Shown in pieces: positions 9,297-17,115 of a DNA stretch of 64,000 nt; within the stretch, counting starts at the first letter, position 1; every line of letters begins with the position of its first letter. The notes under the pieces were generated by a model that worked only from the letters and a program-made list of their open reading frames with translations, was not told where the DNA came from and searched no databases. Source of the DNA: Streptomyces sp. AM 4-1-1 (lineage in GTDB: Bacteria > Actinomycetota > Actinomycetes > Streptomycetales > Streptomycetaceae). The stretch lies in the NCBI RefSeq assembly GCF_029167625.1, contig NZ_CP119145.1, forward strand, positions 3,720,001-3,784,000. Direction: 5' to 3'. Position numbers and translations under genes: made by a program.

Positions 9297-11519
9297 TCAG
9301 GCGGCCGGTGAAGCGGTGCCGGCATCCGTGGCACCCGCGTCCGCACCCGCTTCCGGGTCGGTGGCGGCGCCGGCGTCCGTGGCGGTGGTACGGGCACGGC
9401 GCGGCCGGTCCAACTGGAGCAGGTGCGTGACCACGTTGGCGTAGAACCGGTCCACGGCGGTGTCCACGCTCCGGATGAAGCCCGACTCCGCGTTGCCACG
9501 GCTGTTGCCCATGCCCTTGAACAGGGAGAGCCGGAACCCGGTGATCTGCGCGCCGTCCTTCGGGAGCAGGTCGCCCGGTTCGGGCCGCAGCCGCTCCAGC
9601 GTGCCGCGCGGACCGCTGCGGCCGTCCAGCAGCGTCTCCACATGGAGGTCGGCCGGGGCGTCGGCCAGCGTCCGGATCAATCGCTTGGCGACGGCGAGCG
9701 GATATCCGGCCTCGGGCGCCGGGATCTCGACCGACGTACGCAGCTTGGCCGTTCGCAGATCCGCGGTGATCGCGAGGATGCCGGGCGTCCCGTCGATGCG
9801 CAGCTCGGCGGAGAGGCGGCCCTCCTCGCACAGCAGGTCGGCGAGGTCCGCACGCCGTGACGCCGGATCGGTGCCGCGTCTGGCGCGCTGAACGGGCAGC
9901 GCCTTCTGACCCAGTTCACCGCCGAGCCTGAGGCAGACCTGCCGGATGAGCCGTTCCCAGCTCTCCACGACCTCGACCGCGCGCGGATCGCCCTGGCAGA
10001 GGGTCTCCGTGTCGATGCCGTTGCGCACGGGCACCCAGGCGGGGCCCATGTTCTGGAAGCCGTGACAGCCGGAGTTCTCGTGCTGGAGGTAGTGCAGCAA
10101 CTCCTGGAGGAGCCAGGCGTGTGCGGCGTTGCCGACACCCTCGTGGCGGATCAGCATCTGGGCCTGCTGGGCGACCTCGGCCCAGGAGAGGTGCCGCAGC
10201 GCGACCTTGTGCTTGCGCCGTCCGTCGATCTTGACGTCGACGAGCGGACTGCCTTCCAAAGCTACGTCGTTGGAGAGCGTGACGACCGCCTCGTAACCAC
10301 GGCGGGCGGCGATGTCCATGTAGCTCTGGACCTGGTCGGCCTTGAGCTGGTTGCCGTTGGTCTTCGTCTCGACCAGCGCGGTCCACAGTTTGCCCGCGCG
10401 CTCGACCCGGATCACGCCGTCCGGGCGCTTGGGGGTGTCGCCGTGCGGCAGGGTCACCTCGGTGTACGTCTCCATGCGGCCCGCCGGAGCGCCGAACGCG
10501 GCGGTCAGCCGACGCCCGAACTCCGGTACCTGGGCCATCACCGAGAGCAGCACGGACGTCGCCCGTACCTCACGCTCCTTGTCGCTCTTCAGGGTCGGCA
10601 CGGGGAAGAGGAGAGCGGGCCGCCAGGTGTCGTTGTCGGCGAGCGACTTCCGGGCGACGGCGGGGAGGGTGACCTTCTTCTTCACCGTACGGGGGCCGCG
10701 CTTGCGCGCGGGCGGAGCGGCGGGGGCGCTCTCGGGGACGGGCCCAGGGGCGGGAACGGGAACGGCCGCGGGGGGCGCGGACTCGGACCGGGGAGCGGGT
10801 ACGAGTACGGGGACGACGGCAGCGGCGGGCGCCGCGACGGCCGCCGTGCCGTCGGCCGTTCCGGGACCGCCCGCGCCGGTATCCGCGCCCGAGCCCGCGT
10901 CCGGGCACGTGTTCCCCGCCCCGGCCCCAGCCTCGGCCCCCACAGCGGTCTCGGCCTCGGCCTCGCTCTCCTCGTCGTCGGCGATGTCGATGCCGAAGTC
11001 CGTGGCGAGGCCCGCGAGTCCGGTCTCGTACCCCTGCCCGACGGCCCGGAACTTCCACTCCTCGCCGCGCCGGTACAGCTCGCCGAAGATGAACGCCGTC
11101 TCCACGCTCGCGTCGTCGATCGAGAAGCCGAGCAGGGTCTCGCCCGAGCGGTCGGCGAGCGTCAGCCGCAGATCGTCGAGATCACCGAAACGGGCCTCGC
11201 CGTACCGGCTCGCCGCCACGACGATCCGTGCCACGTCCGGGGCGACCGCCGTCAGATCGAGGCTGATGCGGTCCTCGTCGCCGTTGTCGGTGGGGGTCTT
11301 GCCCAGCAGGTTCACACTGCCGTCGGCGGCGGCCGGATGGTTGTAGAAGTAGAAGTCCGACTCGCCGCGCACCTTGCCGTTCTCGTCCAGCAGGAGCACC
11401 GACACATCCGCGTCACCGTCACCGGACGCGCTGCTCCAGCTCAGGCTGACGATGACCGCGTCGGCCTCCTCGCTGAGCGTCGCCAGGCCGACGTTGGCAC
11501 CCTTGGGCATTTCCTGCAT
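9297..11519 (-). CDS. TerD domain protein with C-terminal PD-(D/E)XK nuclease-like region
   Basis: A 740-residue protein. Residues 1-175 are a TerD domain: MPKGANVGL start, then SASGDGDADVSVLLLDENGKV, with aspartates that bind calcium in TerD proteins, and GFSIDDASVETAFIFGELYRR near its end. A low-complexity linker rich in A, P, G and E (about 180-290) follows. The C-terminal half contains RPDGVIRVERAGKLW and ALVETKTNG about residues 370-400, matching the D...ExK core of PD-(D/E)XK nucleases, then a helical tail. TerD proteins belong to the tellurite-resistance/stress system linked to phage and colicin resistance. I chose ATG 11519, which follows a GGGGGGA ribosome-binding site. The nuclease call is motif-based. 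Confidence 0.8.
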   Translation of the reverse strand: MQEMPKGANVGLATLSEEADAVIVSLSWSSASGDGDADVSVLLLDENGKVRGESDFYFYNHPAAADGSVNLLGKTPTDNGDEDRISLDLTAVAPDVARIVVAASRYGEARFGDLDDLRLTLADRSGETLLGFSIDDASVETAFIFGELYRRGEEWKFRAVGQGYETGLAGLATDFGIDIADDEESEAEAETAVGAEAGAGAGNTCPDAGSGADTGAGGPGTADGTAAVAAPAAAVVPVLVPAPRSESAPPAAVPVPAPGPVPESAPAAPPARKRGPRTVKKKVTLPAVARKSLADNDTWRPALLFPVPTLKSDKEREVRATSVLLSVMAQVPEFGRRLTAAFGAPAGRMETYTEVTLPHGDTPKRPDGVIRVERAGKLWTALVETKTNGNQLKADQVQSYMDIAARRGYEAVVTLSNDVALEGSPLVDVKIDGRRKHKVALRHLSWAEVAQQAQMLIRHEGVGNAAHAWLLQELLHYLQHENSGCHGFQNMGPAWVPVRNGIDTETLCQGDPRAVEVVESWERLIRQVCLRLGGELGQKALPVQRARRGTDPASRRADLADLLCEEGRLSAELRIDGTPGILAITADLRTAKLRTSVEIPAPEAGYPLAVAKRLIRTLADAPADLHVETLLDGRSGPRGTLERLRPEPGDLLPKDGAQITGFRLSLFKGMGNSRGNAESGFIRSVDTAVDRFYANVVTHLLQLDRPRRARTTATDAGAATDPEAGADAGATDAGTASPAA

Positions 11520-11855
11520 GTTCGTCCCCCCGGACGTGCGGCTGCTCCAGAGGCAGCGGAAGGACGCCGGGCAGCCGCGTATGTGTCGTTCCGTGATGCG
11601 ACACGTACGAAGCGCGTACACACGCAGTGAACCGTATCCTCCGCAGGTCCCGGGTGAGGAGATGGTGTGAAAGTTTGCCGCCCCTTGGGGAAACGGCCGG
11701 GTGCGGTGCGGAACGCGGGGGAACCACCGGACTTGGGCTCGGGTCTGGGCGCGGGCTCGGACTTGGCCTCGGGCTCGGGTCTGGTCTCGACCTCGGCCAC
11801 GGGCTCAGGCTTGGCCTCGGACTTGTCTCGGCCTCGGCCCGGCCCCGGACTCGGC
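11520..11855. other. Left and right flanks of the TerD gene start, partly low complexity
   Basis: The stretch 11640-11850 consists of alternating GGGCTCGG/CTTGGCCTCGG-type units, reading as Ser/Gly or Arg/Pro repeats in every frame. It contains no supported gene. It lies between the TerD promoter side and the end of the PAP2-like gene. The sequence 11560-11640 is less GC-rich and is the likely promoter area of the TerD gene (minus strand). Confidence 0.5.
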
Positions 11856-12557
11856 TCAGACGAAGAGGAACGCCACCGCCGTCGTCGCACCCAGCGCCGC
11901 TCCCGCGACCGTCTGCGCGACGGTGTGGTAGGTCAGTCGGACGCGTGACCAGCACACGGCGACCGTCATGGCGTACGCGAACAGCCACCACGGCGAGTGC
12001 GCCATGGCGAGCAGTGCCACGACGGCCGACGCGACCGCCGAGTCCACCGAGATCTTCCACACCGTGTTGACGGCCAGCAGGACGACGGTCATCGCCCAGA
12101 GCGCGAGCATCGCGGCGAGGATGCCGGTCGGGGCGTGGCCGAGGACCATCACGACCGAGCCCGCGCCGATCGAGCCGAGGATGACGAAGAAGATCGGGGC
12201 CCGCTTGGTGCGGTCGACCACGTGCCGGTCGCCCCATGTGCCCCTGCCGCGTTCCCATTCGATGTATCCGGCGGGGATCAGCCCCGCGCACAGCGCGCCG
12301 AGGAAGCCCCAGAGGAGGCCGGTCCAGTCACCCGCCGAGGCCAGCCCGATGGCGAGCATCCCGACGAGCAGGACGTTGCGGGGCTGGAGGACGTCCGTGA
12401 CCGTACGGGCCGCGGCGGTGACCCGCGTGGCGGGCGGGGCGGAAGGGGCGGCCCCGGGAGCGGCCGCGGACGCCGGGGAGGAAACCGAGGCCGCCGAGGG
12501 CGTGGAGGAGGCGGTGGACGCCGAGGAGGCGGGGGGCGTGGGGGATGTGGGGGTCAC
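11856..12557 (-). CDS. PAP2-like membrane protein
   Basis: A 233-residue protein with a Pro/Ser/Thr/Ala-rich N-terminal tail (about residues 1-45) and about six membrane helices. The third PAP2 phosphatase motif is recognisable as SRVRLTYHTVAQTVAG near the C-terminus (family pattern SR-x5-H-x3-D-x2-G). The second motif, normally K-I-S-G-H, reads KISVDSAVAS, so the expected histidine is replaced by aspartate. Members act on lipid phosphates or pyrophosphates at the membrane; loss of that histidine suggests altered or lost activity. Its GTG start overlaps the stop of the MAB_1171c-like gene (GTGA at 12557-12554), so the two are translationally coupled. Confidence 0.7.
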   Translation of the reverse strand: MTPTSPTPPASSASTASSTPSAASVSSPASAAAPGAAPSAPPATRVTAAARTVTDVLQPRNVLLVGMLAIGLASAGDWTGLLWGFLGALCAGLIPAGYIEWERGRGTWGDRHVVDRTKRAPIFFVILGSIGAGSVVMVLGHAPTGILAAMLALWAMTVVLLAVNTVWKISVDSAVASAVVALLAMAHSPWWLFAYAMTVAVCWSRVRLTYHTVAQTVAGAALGATTAVAFLFV

Positions 12558-13810
12558 GCTGTCTTCTCCACTGACTTCAGGGAGCCCAGCACCTGCCGGG
12601 TCCGGTCGTTGGTGATCGTTCGGTACGCGGCGGCGACCCGCACCAGGCGGGCGACCTCGCCGTCCTGGTCGGCGGCGTGCTTCGCGTCGATCGTCGCGGC
12701 CCGGCCGGGCTGCCCGCCCTCGGCCTTGACCGCGAGGGCGGCCCTGATCCAGTGGGCCTCGGCGAGCGGGCCCGCCTTGCGCGGATCGGTGGTGTCCGCG
12801 GCGGCGGCGGCCGACGCCGCGGGCAGCAGCGCGTCCGGTACGTAGTGCCGCAGCTTCTCGGCCGCGTCCGCGATGTCGGCGGCCCATCGGTCGATCCGCA
12901 GGTCGGCGGGGGTGTCGAAGCGGGTCAGCTCGCGCAGGAGCGGGGCCGGGGGCTCGAAGGGCTGGTCGGGGAACGCGGTCATCAGCTCGTACCAGAGCGG
13001 GTGCAGCCGTGTCTGCGCCCGCCACAGCTTCGCGCGCCGCCAGCCCTTGCTGAAGGCGGGCACCGAGGCGCCCAGCGCGAAGAAGGCGAAGAGGACGACC
13101 TGCGCGGCCTCCGTGATCTCGTCGAAGTCCAGCGCGAACGCCTCGCTGGGGCGGTCGGCGACACTCACCCAGAGGAACAGGGTGCGGCTGACGGTGTAGC
13201 CGACCCCGATGAACATCGCGAAGGTCATCATGCCGAGACCGATCCGCAGATGACGCAGCCGGACGCCCATGGTGGCGAGGGCCCACTGGTACGCGCAGAC
13301 GGCGGACGCGGCGCCGAGGTAGAGGTAGAACACGCTCATGTAGAGCGTCGCGCCCCACTGTCCCGCGTGGTCGGAGACGAACCGGTCCGACGGGGTCGAG
13401 CGGTCGACCACCGTGAAGAACAGCACGGTCAGCAGGACCAGCGTGGCGACGGACGCCTTGGCCGCGACCTGCTGCACGGCCCGCGCGAACCGCACATGGC
13501 GCGGGACGGCGCCGCCGTCCGGGTACTGCCCGTAGATGGCGACGATGTAGCTGAGAATGGCCAGGATCGCGACGGTCGACGTGTAGTGCTTGATCAGTAC
13601 GGAGAGGTCGGTGACCGGGCTGTCGTTGAGCCCGATGCGGACGATCCGGGTCTTCGTCCACAGGGCGGCGGCGAATCCGGCGTAACAACCCCAGAGGGCG
13701 CGGCGCCGCTTGTCGTCCTCGCCGCCCCAGAGCGCGGCGGGCATGCGCCAGAGGGCGACAGCGGTCATCAGTACGGCTATCAGATAGCCGGCGAGATCGA
13801 GGGCGGTCAC
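12554..13810 (-). CDS. MAB_1171c-type seven-helix membrane protein
   Basis: A 418-residue protein. The first half holds about seven membrane helices (for example AGYLIAVLMTAVALWRM, then AILAILSYIVAIYG, VATLVLLTVLFFTVVD and GLGMMTFAMFIGVGYTV). The second half (about 250-418) is a soluble helical domain with RRAKLWRAQTRLHPLWYELMT and an Ala-rich end. This layout matches the actinobacterial MAB_1171c family, whose function is not established. The GTG at 13810 has GAGGA 8 nt upstream. It lies 28 bp after the ImmA/IrrE-like gene and overlaps the PAP2-like gene, so it belongs to a four-gene operon led by an XRE regulator. Confidence 0.75.
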   Translation of the reverse strand: MTALDLAGYLIAVLMTAVALWRMPAALWGGEDDKRRRALWGCYAGFAAALWTKTRIVRIGLNDSPVTDLSVLIKHYTSTVAILAILSYIVAIYGQYPDGGAVPRHVRFARAVQQVAAKASVATLVLLTVLFFTVVDRSTPSDRFVSDHAGQWGATLYMSVFYLYLGAASAVCAYQWALATMGVRLRHLRIGLGMMTFAMFIGVGYTVSRTLFLWVSVADRPSEAFALDFDEITEAAQVVLFAFFALGASVPAFSKGWRRAKLWRAQTRLHPLWYELMTAFPDQPFEPPAPLLRELTRFDTPADLRIDRWAADIADAAEKLRHYVPDALLPAASAAAAADTTDPRKAGPLAEAHWIRAALAVKAEGGQPGRAATIDAKHAADQDGEVARLVRVAAAYRTITNDRTRQVLGSLKSVEKTA

Positions 13811-13838
13811 GGGCGGAGTCCTCGGGGAAGGGCCGTCC

Positions 13839-14537
13839 TCACGGCTGGGGGCGGCGGAACGGGCCGCGCCGCCGGTTGGCGACGGGCCGGGACAGCGAGT
13901 TGGCCAGGCGCCCCACCATGTCATCGCTCGTGACGTCTCTCGCCAAACGCGGGATCAGCGAGGCACCGAATTCGGCCACCCGTTCGTCGTGGGTGTCGTA
14001 CTGCGCGCGCGCCTGGATCGTCGCCCCGGACCTGACCGCGTCGGCGACGGCGGGCGGCAGACCGTCCATGGGGTCCTCGCCGGCCGTCGGGCCGGCCGAA
14101 CCGGGCGGGGCAGCAGGGTCAGAGGGGACGGACGGTACGGGGGAGCCGGGCGATACGGGGGCTTCGGGCGGGTCCGTGCTGAGCACCCGGTTGATCAGCG
14201 AGGTGTCGAAGACCGGCAGCAGCCGCCGCAGTTGCTCGTCGTCGAGGGTGGTGCCGTGGTCGAACCACTCGTGGCACAGCTCGTGCAGGATGACGTGCTG
14301 GGTCTGGTACGCGGTCGGGCGGCGGCGGTACAGCACGAAGCTGGTGCCGCCGGACTTGAGGCGCAGCCCGCAGGCGGTGTTGGCGCCCGCCAGTCGTTCG
14401 GGGAGTGCGTGCAGCACGATCGTCCGGCCCCGGGCGGCGGCCATGTTCGCCACCAGTCCCTCGATGCTGAACGGGGCGGGGATGGGCAGGTCGGCCAGTC
14501 CGGCCTCGCACTCTTTCCGCAGCTCGCGCATGGACAT
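13839..14537 (-). CDS. ImmA/IrrE-like metallopeptidase
   Basis: A 232-residue protein with the zinc-protease signature HVILHELCHEWFDHG (about residues 86-100; HExxH in ILHELCHE) preceded by a beta-rich segment (SFVLYRRRPTAYQTQ). This fits the ImmA/IrrE family, which cleaves XRE-type repressors in mobile elements and stress responses. Proteins of this kind in Streptomyces are often labelled as toxin components. The start ATG at 14537 has GAGG 6-7 nt upstream. The middle (about 125-160) is a Pro/Ser/Gly-rich linker. The XRE regulator encoded just upstream is the obvious candidate substrate, which is an inference. Confidence 0.75.
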   Translation of the reverse strand: MSMRELRKECEAGLADLPIPAPFSIEGLVANMAAARGRTIVLHALPERLAGANTACGLRLKSGGTSFVLYRRRPTAYQTQHVILHELCHEWFDHGTTLDDEQLRRLLPVFDTSLINRVLSTDPPEAPVSPGSPVPSVPSDPAAPPGSAGPTAGEDPMDGLPPAVADAVRSGATIQARAQYDTHDERVAEFGASLIPRLARDVTSDDMVGRLANSLSRPVANRRRGPFRRPQP

Positions 14538-14623
14538 CGATACCTCTTGATCGTCGTCGCGCGGTGCGTGTGCCCCGTGGCGGTGGTGCCGGCCGGCACC
14601 CCCCGACGGGCGCACGCCCCTCG

Positions 14624-15097
14624 CTACTCTTCCCGGTCTCCGCGGGCGGCGTCCGCCTGCGGGTCCCCTGGTGCGTTCCCTTGTGACGACTGGGGTTCTT
14701 CCAGGAGGGAGAGCGCGAACCTCAGCAGTTCCGGCGGGAGCCCGTCGTCGTCCAGGCCCCGGCCCGCGAGGCCGCTCAGCTCACCCGTGCGGCGTTTCGC
14801 CAGGAACTGGAGACCGGCGACGACGTCGTCGACGACCTCGGACTCCTCCTTGAAGAACCGCCAGTCCACCCCGAAGCCGAGGCCGAGTGCCTTGAGGATG
14901 TCCTCCGAGGGCTGGGTGACCTTCCCGGCGAGGATGTTGGAGAAGTAGCTGTGAGAGAGGGAGCCGCCCCGCTCCTTGACGAGGTCCGCGAAGACCCGGC
15001 CCGACACCTTCTGGCCCGGGAAGGTCTTCTCCACCATGTACTCGACCTTCTGCTGCAAGGTCTTCAGGTCGGGCGTCTGCTCTTCGCCGTTGTCCAT
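14624..15097 (-). CDS. XRE-family helix-turn-helix regulator
   Basis: A 157-residue protein. The N-terminal half is a Cro/CI-type domain with the helix pair GRVFADLVKERGGSLSHSY and FSNILAGKVTQPSEDILKALG, followed by FGVDWRFF and a C-terminal helical tail with an acidic end. It is the first gene of the metallopeptidase/MAB_1171c/PAP2 group and may control that operon. The start is less certain: the ATG at 15097 is used here, but two in-frame GTG codons lie just upstream (15106, 15112). The pairing with an ImmA/IrrE protease suggests a repressor that is inactivated by cleavage. Confidence 0.75.
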   Translation of the reverse strand: MDNGEEQTPDLKTLQQKVEYMVEKTFPGQKVSGRVFADLVKERGGSLSHSYFSNILAGKVTQPSEDILKALGLGFGVDWRFFKEESEVVDDVVAGLQFLAKRRTGELSGLAGRGLDDDGLPPELLRFALSLLEEPQSSQGNAPGDPQADAARGDREE

Positions 15098-15354
15098 CCG
15101 GGCCCCCACGTTCACGTCCGCCGCTCGTGCGCTCTTCCGACGCTGCGCGGTGTTCGATTCGGTCAACGGGCTCGTACTGTAACGGACCGCGACACGGTCT
15201 CCCCGGCGCAAGCGACGAATGGGAACATCCCGGCTCCGTGAACAGGAACGGGCTTGCGCAAACACTTTACGTCACTGTTAACTCGAAAAAACGCGGGCGC
15301 GGGCGGGGGGCCACGAGGGGAGTCCCCTGCCCGCGCCTCGCCCGCGTGAACAGG

Positions 15355-15396
15355 GGTGTAGCCCTTCACGACGGGGGATGCGTGAAGGGCTACACC
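15355..15396. other. Perfect 16-bp inverted repeat (hairpin)
   Basis: The arms GGTGTAGCCCTTCACG and CGTGAAGGGCTACACC are perfectly complementary, separated by a 10-nt loop ACGGGGGATG. No T-run follows on either side. It lies in the 750-bp gene-free stretch between the divergent XRE regulator and MerR-like gene, not behind a gene, so it is not placed like a terminator. It may be an operator, a small RNA hairpin or a recombination site. Confidence 0.7.
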
Positions 15397-15419
15397 AGCA
15401 TTATGTCCCCTGGCCAGGG

Positions 15420-15844
15420 ACGGGGGACAGGAGCCCCGCCCGATGGGCGCGGCGACACGCGCGCCCACCGTCTCCCGGGGCCCCGCGCCCGTGCGCCCCG
15501 CCCACCGTCTCCCGGGGATGCCGCGCCCGTGCGCCCCCGCCCTCCGTGGTGCGCCCCCACGCCCGTGCGCCCCCGCCGCCTCCATCTCCGCCCTCCGTGG
15601 TGCGCCCCCACGACCCGTGCGCCGTCCCGCGCATTCACGGGACGGATGCGGGGCACCCGTCGTACACGCCGGGGCATCCGTCGGACACGGACGGGGCACC
15701 CCTCGGACACATGCGGGGCGCGCAGACAACTTCTCCCGTCCGCCCAGGAAAATCTGCCGTGGCTACGATAGACATGAGGTGCCCGGGCAGGGCGGCCCCG
15801 GAATTTCGCTCCGGGCTCCTCGCCGCGTCACAGAAGAGGTGTAC
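15420..15844. repeat. Low-complexity spacer upstream of the MerR-like gene
   Basis: From about 15450 to 15720 the DNA is built of imperfect direct repeats such as CCGTCTCCCGGGG, CCCTCCGTGGTGCGCCCCC and GGGGCACCCGTCGGACAC. No frame gives a believable protein. The last 100 bp are less repetitive and carry the AGAGGT ribosome-binding site and the likely promoter of the next gene. Confidence 0.6.
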
Positions 15845-16222
15845 ATGCCCCCAGAAACCCCGCCGCAGGCCACGGACCGGCTCGACGACGACGACTACCC
15901 CGCCTACACCATGGGGCGCGCCGCGGAGATGATCGGTGCGACGCCCGGTTTCCTCCGGGCCATCGGTGACGCGCGCCTGATCACGCCCCTGCGGTCCGAG
16001 GGCGGCCACCGCCGCTACTCCCGCTACCAACTGCGCATCGCGGCCCGCGCCCGCGAACTCGTCGACGGCGGTACCCCGATCGACGCCGCCTGCCGCATCG
16101 TGATCCTGGAGGACCAGCTCGAAGAGGCGCTGCGCCTCAACGCCGAGCTGCGCCGGCCCACCGCCGACTCGGCCTCCGGGCCGGGCGCCGGCCAAGCACC
16201 GGGCCGGAACAACGCCTCCTGA
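15845..16222 (+). CDS. MerR-like helix-turn-helix regulator
   Basis: A 125-residue protein. After a polar N-terminus it has YTMGRAAEMIGATPGFLRAIGDARLI followed by RSEGGHRRYSRYQL, the typical helix-turn-helix and wing of MerR proteins (the conserved GGHRRY wing is intact). The rest is a short helix DQLEEALRLNAELR suited to dimerisation, without an effector domain or metal-binding cysteines. The ATG at 15845 has AGAGGT 6 nt upstream. It stands 300 bp before a cold shock gene; this neighbourhood with the DEAD-box helicase behind is a recurrent Streptomyces arrangement, so a role in cold-shock control is plausible but inferred. Confidence 0.8.
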   Translation: MPPETPPQATDRLDDDDYPAYTMGRAAEMIGATPGFLRAIGDARLITPLRSEGGHRRYSRYQLRIAARARELVDGGTPIDAACRIVILEDQLEEALRLNAELRRPTADSASGPGAGQAPGRNNAS

Positions 16223-16521
16223 CCGATCACCGGGCGAGAATATCTCCGTCGGCAGGCACAGAATTTTGTGCCGTGTGCGATGAGAGTTTATGGGCCACGG
16301 AACGGAGCGATATTACGTGCCGCGCCTGTCCGCTTGCATCGTGCTACGGTTGATCTCAGTTGCAGTTGTGGTTCCCAAAAAACTTCAAGTGTTCTCGCCG
16401 ATTCCTACGGTGAGCGCACTTCTGTATTTCCCGGATTCTCTTCCGGGCGGGGTAATCATCGCGGCGACGTGGGGTCCGCACAGTGTGGGCCTCCGGGCAT
16501 TGCCCCGAAGGAGATATGAAC
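16223..16521 (+). promoter_or_regulatory. Long AT-richer 5' untranslated region of the cold shock gene
   Basis: About 300 bp with clearly lower GC than the surroundings (for example TTCCCAAAAAACTTCAAG near 16372-16389) and no gene. It ends in AAGGAG (16508-16513), 8 nt before the csp ATG. A small CCCGGA/TCCGGG hairpin lies at 16430-16447. Long structured leaders are common for cold-shock mRNAs, where they control stability and translation with temperature; that role here is an inference. Confidence 0.5.
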
Positions 16522-16725
16522 ATGGCTACTGGCACCGTTAAGTGGTTCAACGCGGAAAAGGGTTTCGGATTCATCGAGCAGGAGGGTGGCGGCGCTGACG
16601 TCTTCGCCCACTACTCCAACATCGCCGCCCAGGGCTTCCGCGAGCTCCAGGAAGGCCAGAAGGTGAACTTCGACGTCACGCAGGGCCAGAAGGGCCCGCA
16701 GGCCGAGAACATCGTTCCCGCCTGA
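16522..16725 (+). CDS. CspA-family cold shock protein
   Basis: A 67-residue single cold shock domain. It has both RNA-binding motifs, KGFGFIEQ (RNP1) and DVFAHYS (RNP2), and the standard start [14 protein letters not shown]. Length and sequence are typical of the highly expressed Streptomyces CspA-like proteins that melt RNA structure. The ATG at 16522 is preferred over the ATG 6 nt upstream because AAGGAG is then 8 nt away. A very strong terminator follows 16 bp after the stop. The DEAD-box helicase gene that follows would act on the same substrate class (cold-stabilised RNA). Confidence 0.95.
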   Translation: MATGTVKWFNAEKGFGFIEQEGGGADVFAHYSNIAAQGFRELQEGQKVNFDVTQGQKGPQAENIVPA

Positions 16726-16741
16726 CGCTGAGGCGTACAGC

Positions 16742-16788
16742 AGCTGGGGCCCGCACCTTGGGTGCGGGCCCCAGCTCGTTGCTTTTTT
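16742..16788 (+). terminator. Rho-independent terminator of the cold shock gene
   Basis: A perfect 16-bp stem, AGCTGGGGCCCGCACC with its complement, closed by a 3-nt loop and followed by CGTTGCTTTTTT. This is the most canonical terminator in the window, with a real T-run. Confidence 0.95.
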
Positions 16789-17115
16789 CCGCGTCCGCCA
16801 GGACCGGTCCCACGGACCCCGTCGCACGACGGCCGTCCGGCCCCGTCGCACCGACGGCGTCCGGATCTGTCGCACGGCTGACGCAGCACACACCCGCCGC
16901 ACGGCGGGCACCGCGGCCGGAAACACTTCCGCCGCACCCCTGATTTCGACACCCCGGCCTTCGCGCCGAGTGAATGTCAGTCACCACGAAGCTCCCGGAC
17001 ACAGCTCACAGACGGCGACCGCGCTTCGTTATACAACGGCTCGTTCTTGCGATTCTTGGCGCCGCTCAATGCTGCGGGAATTCCTCGATACGTGCCACAT
17101 CGAGGAAGGTTCTGA

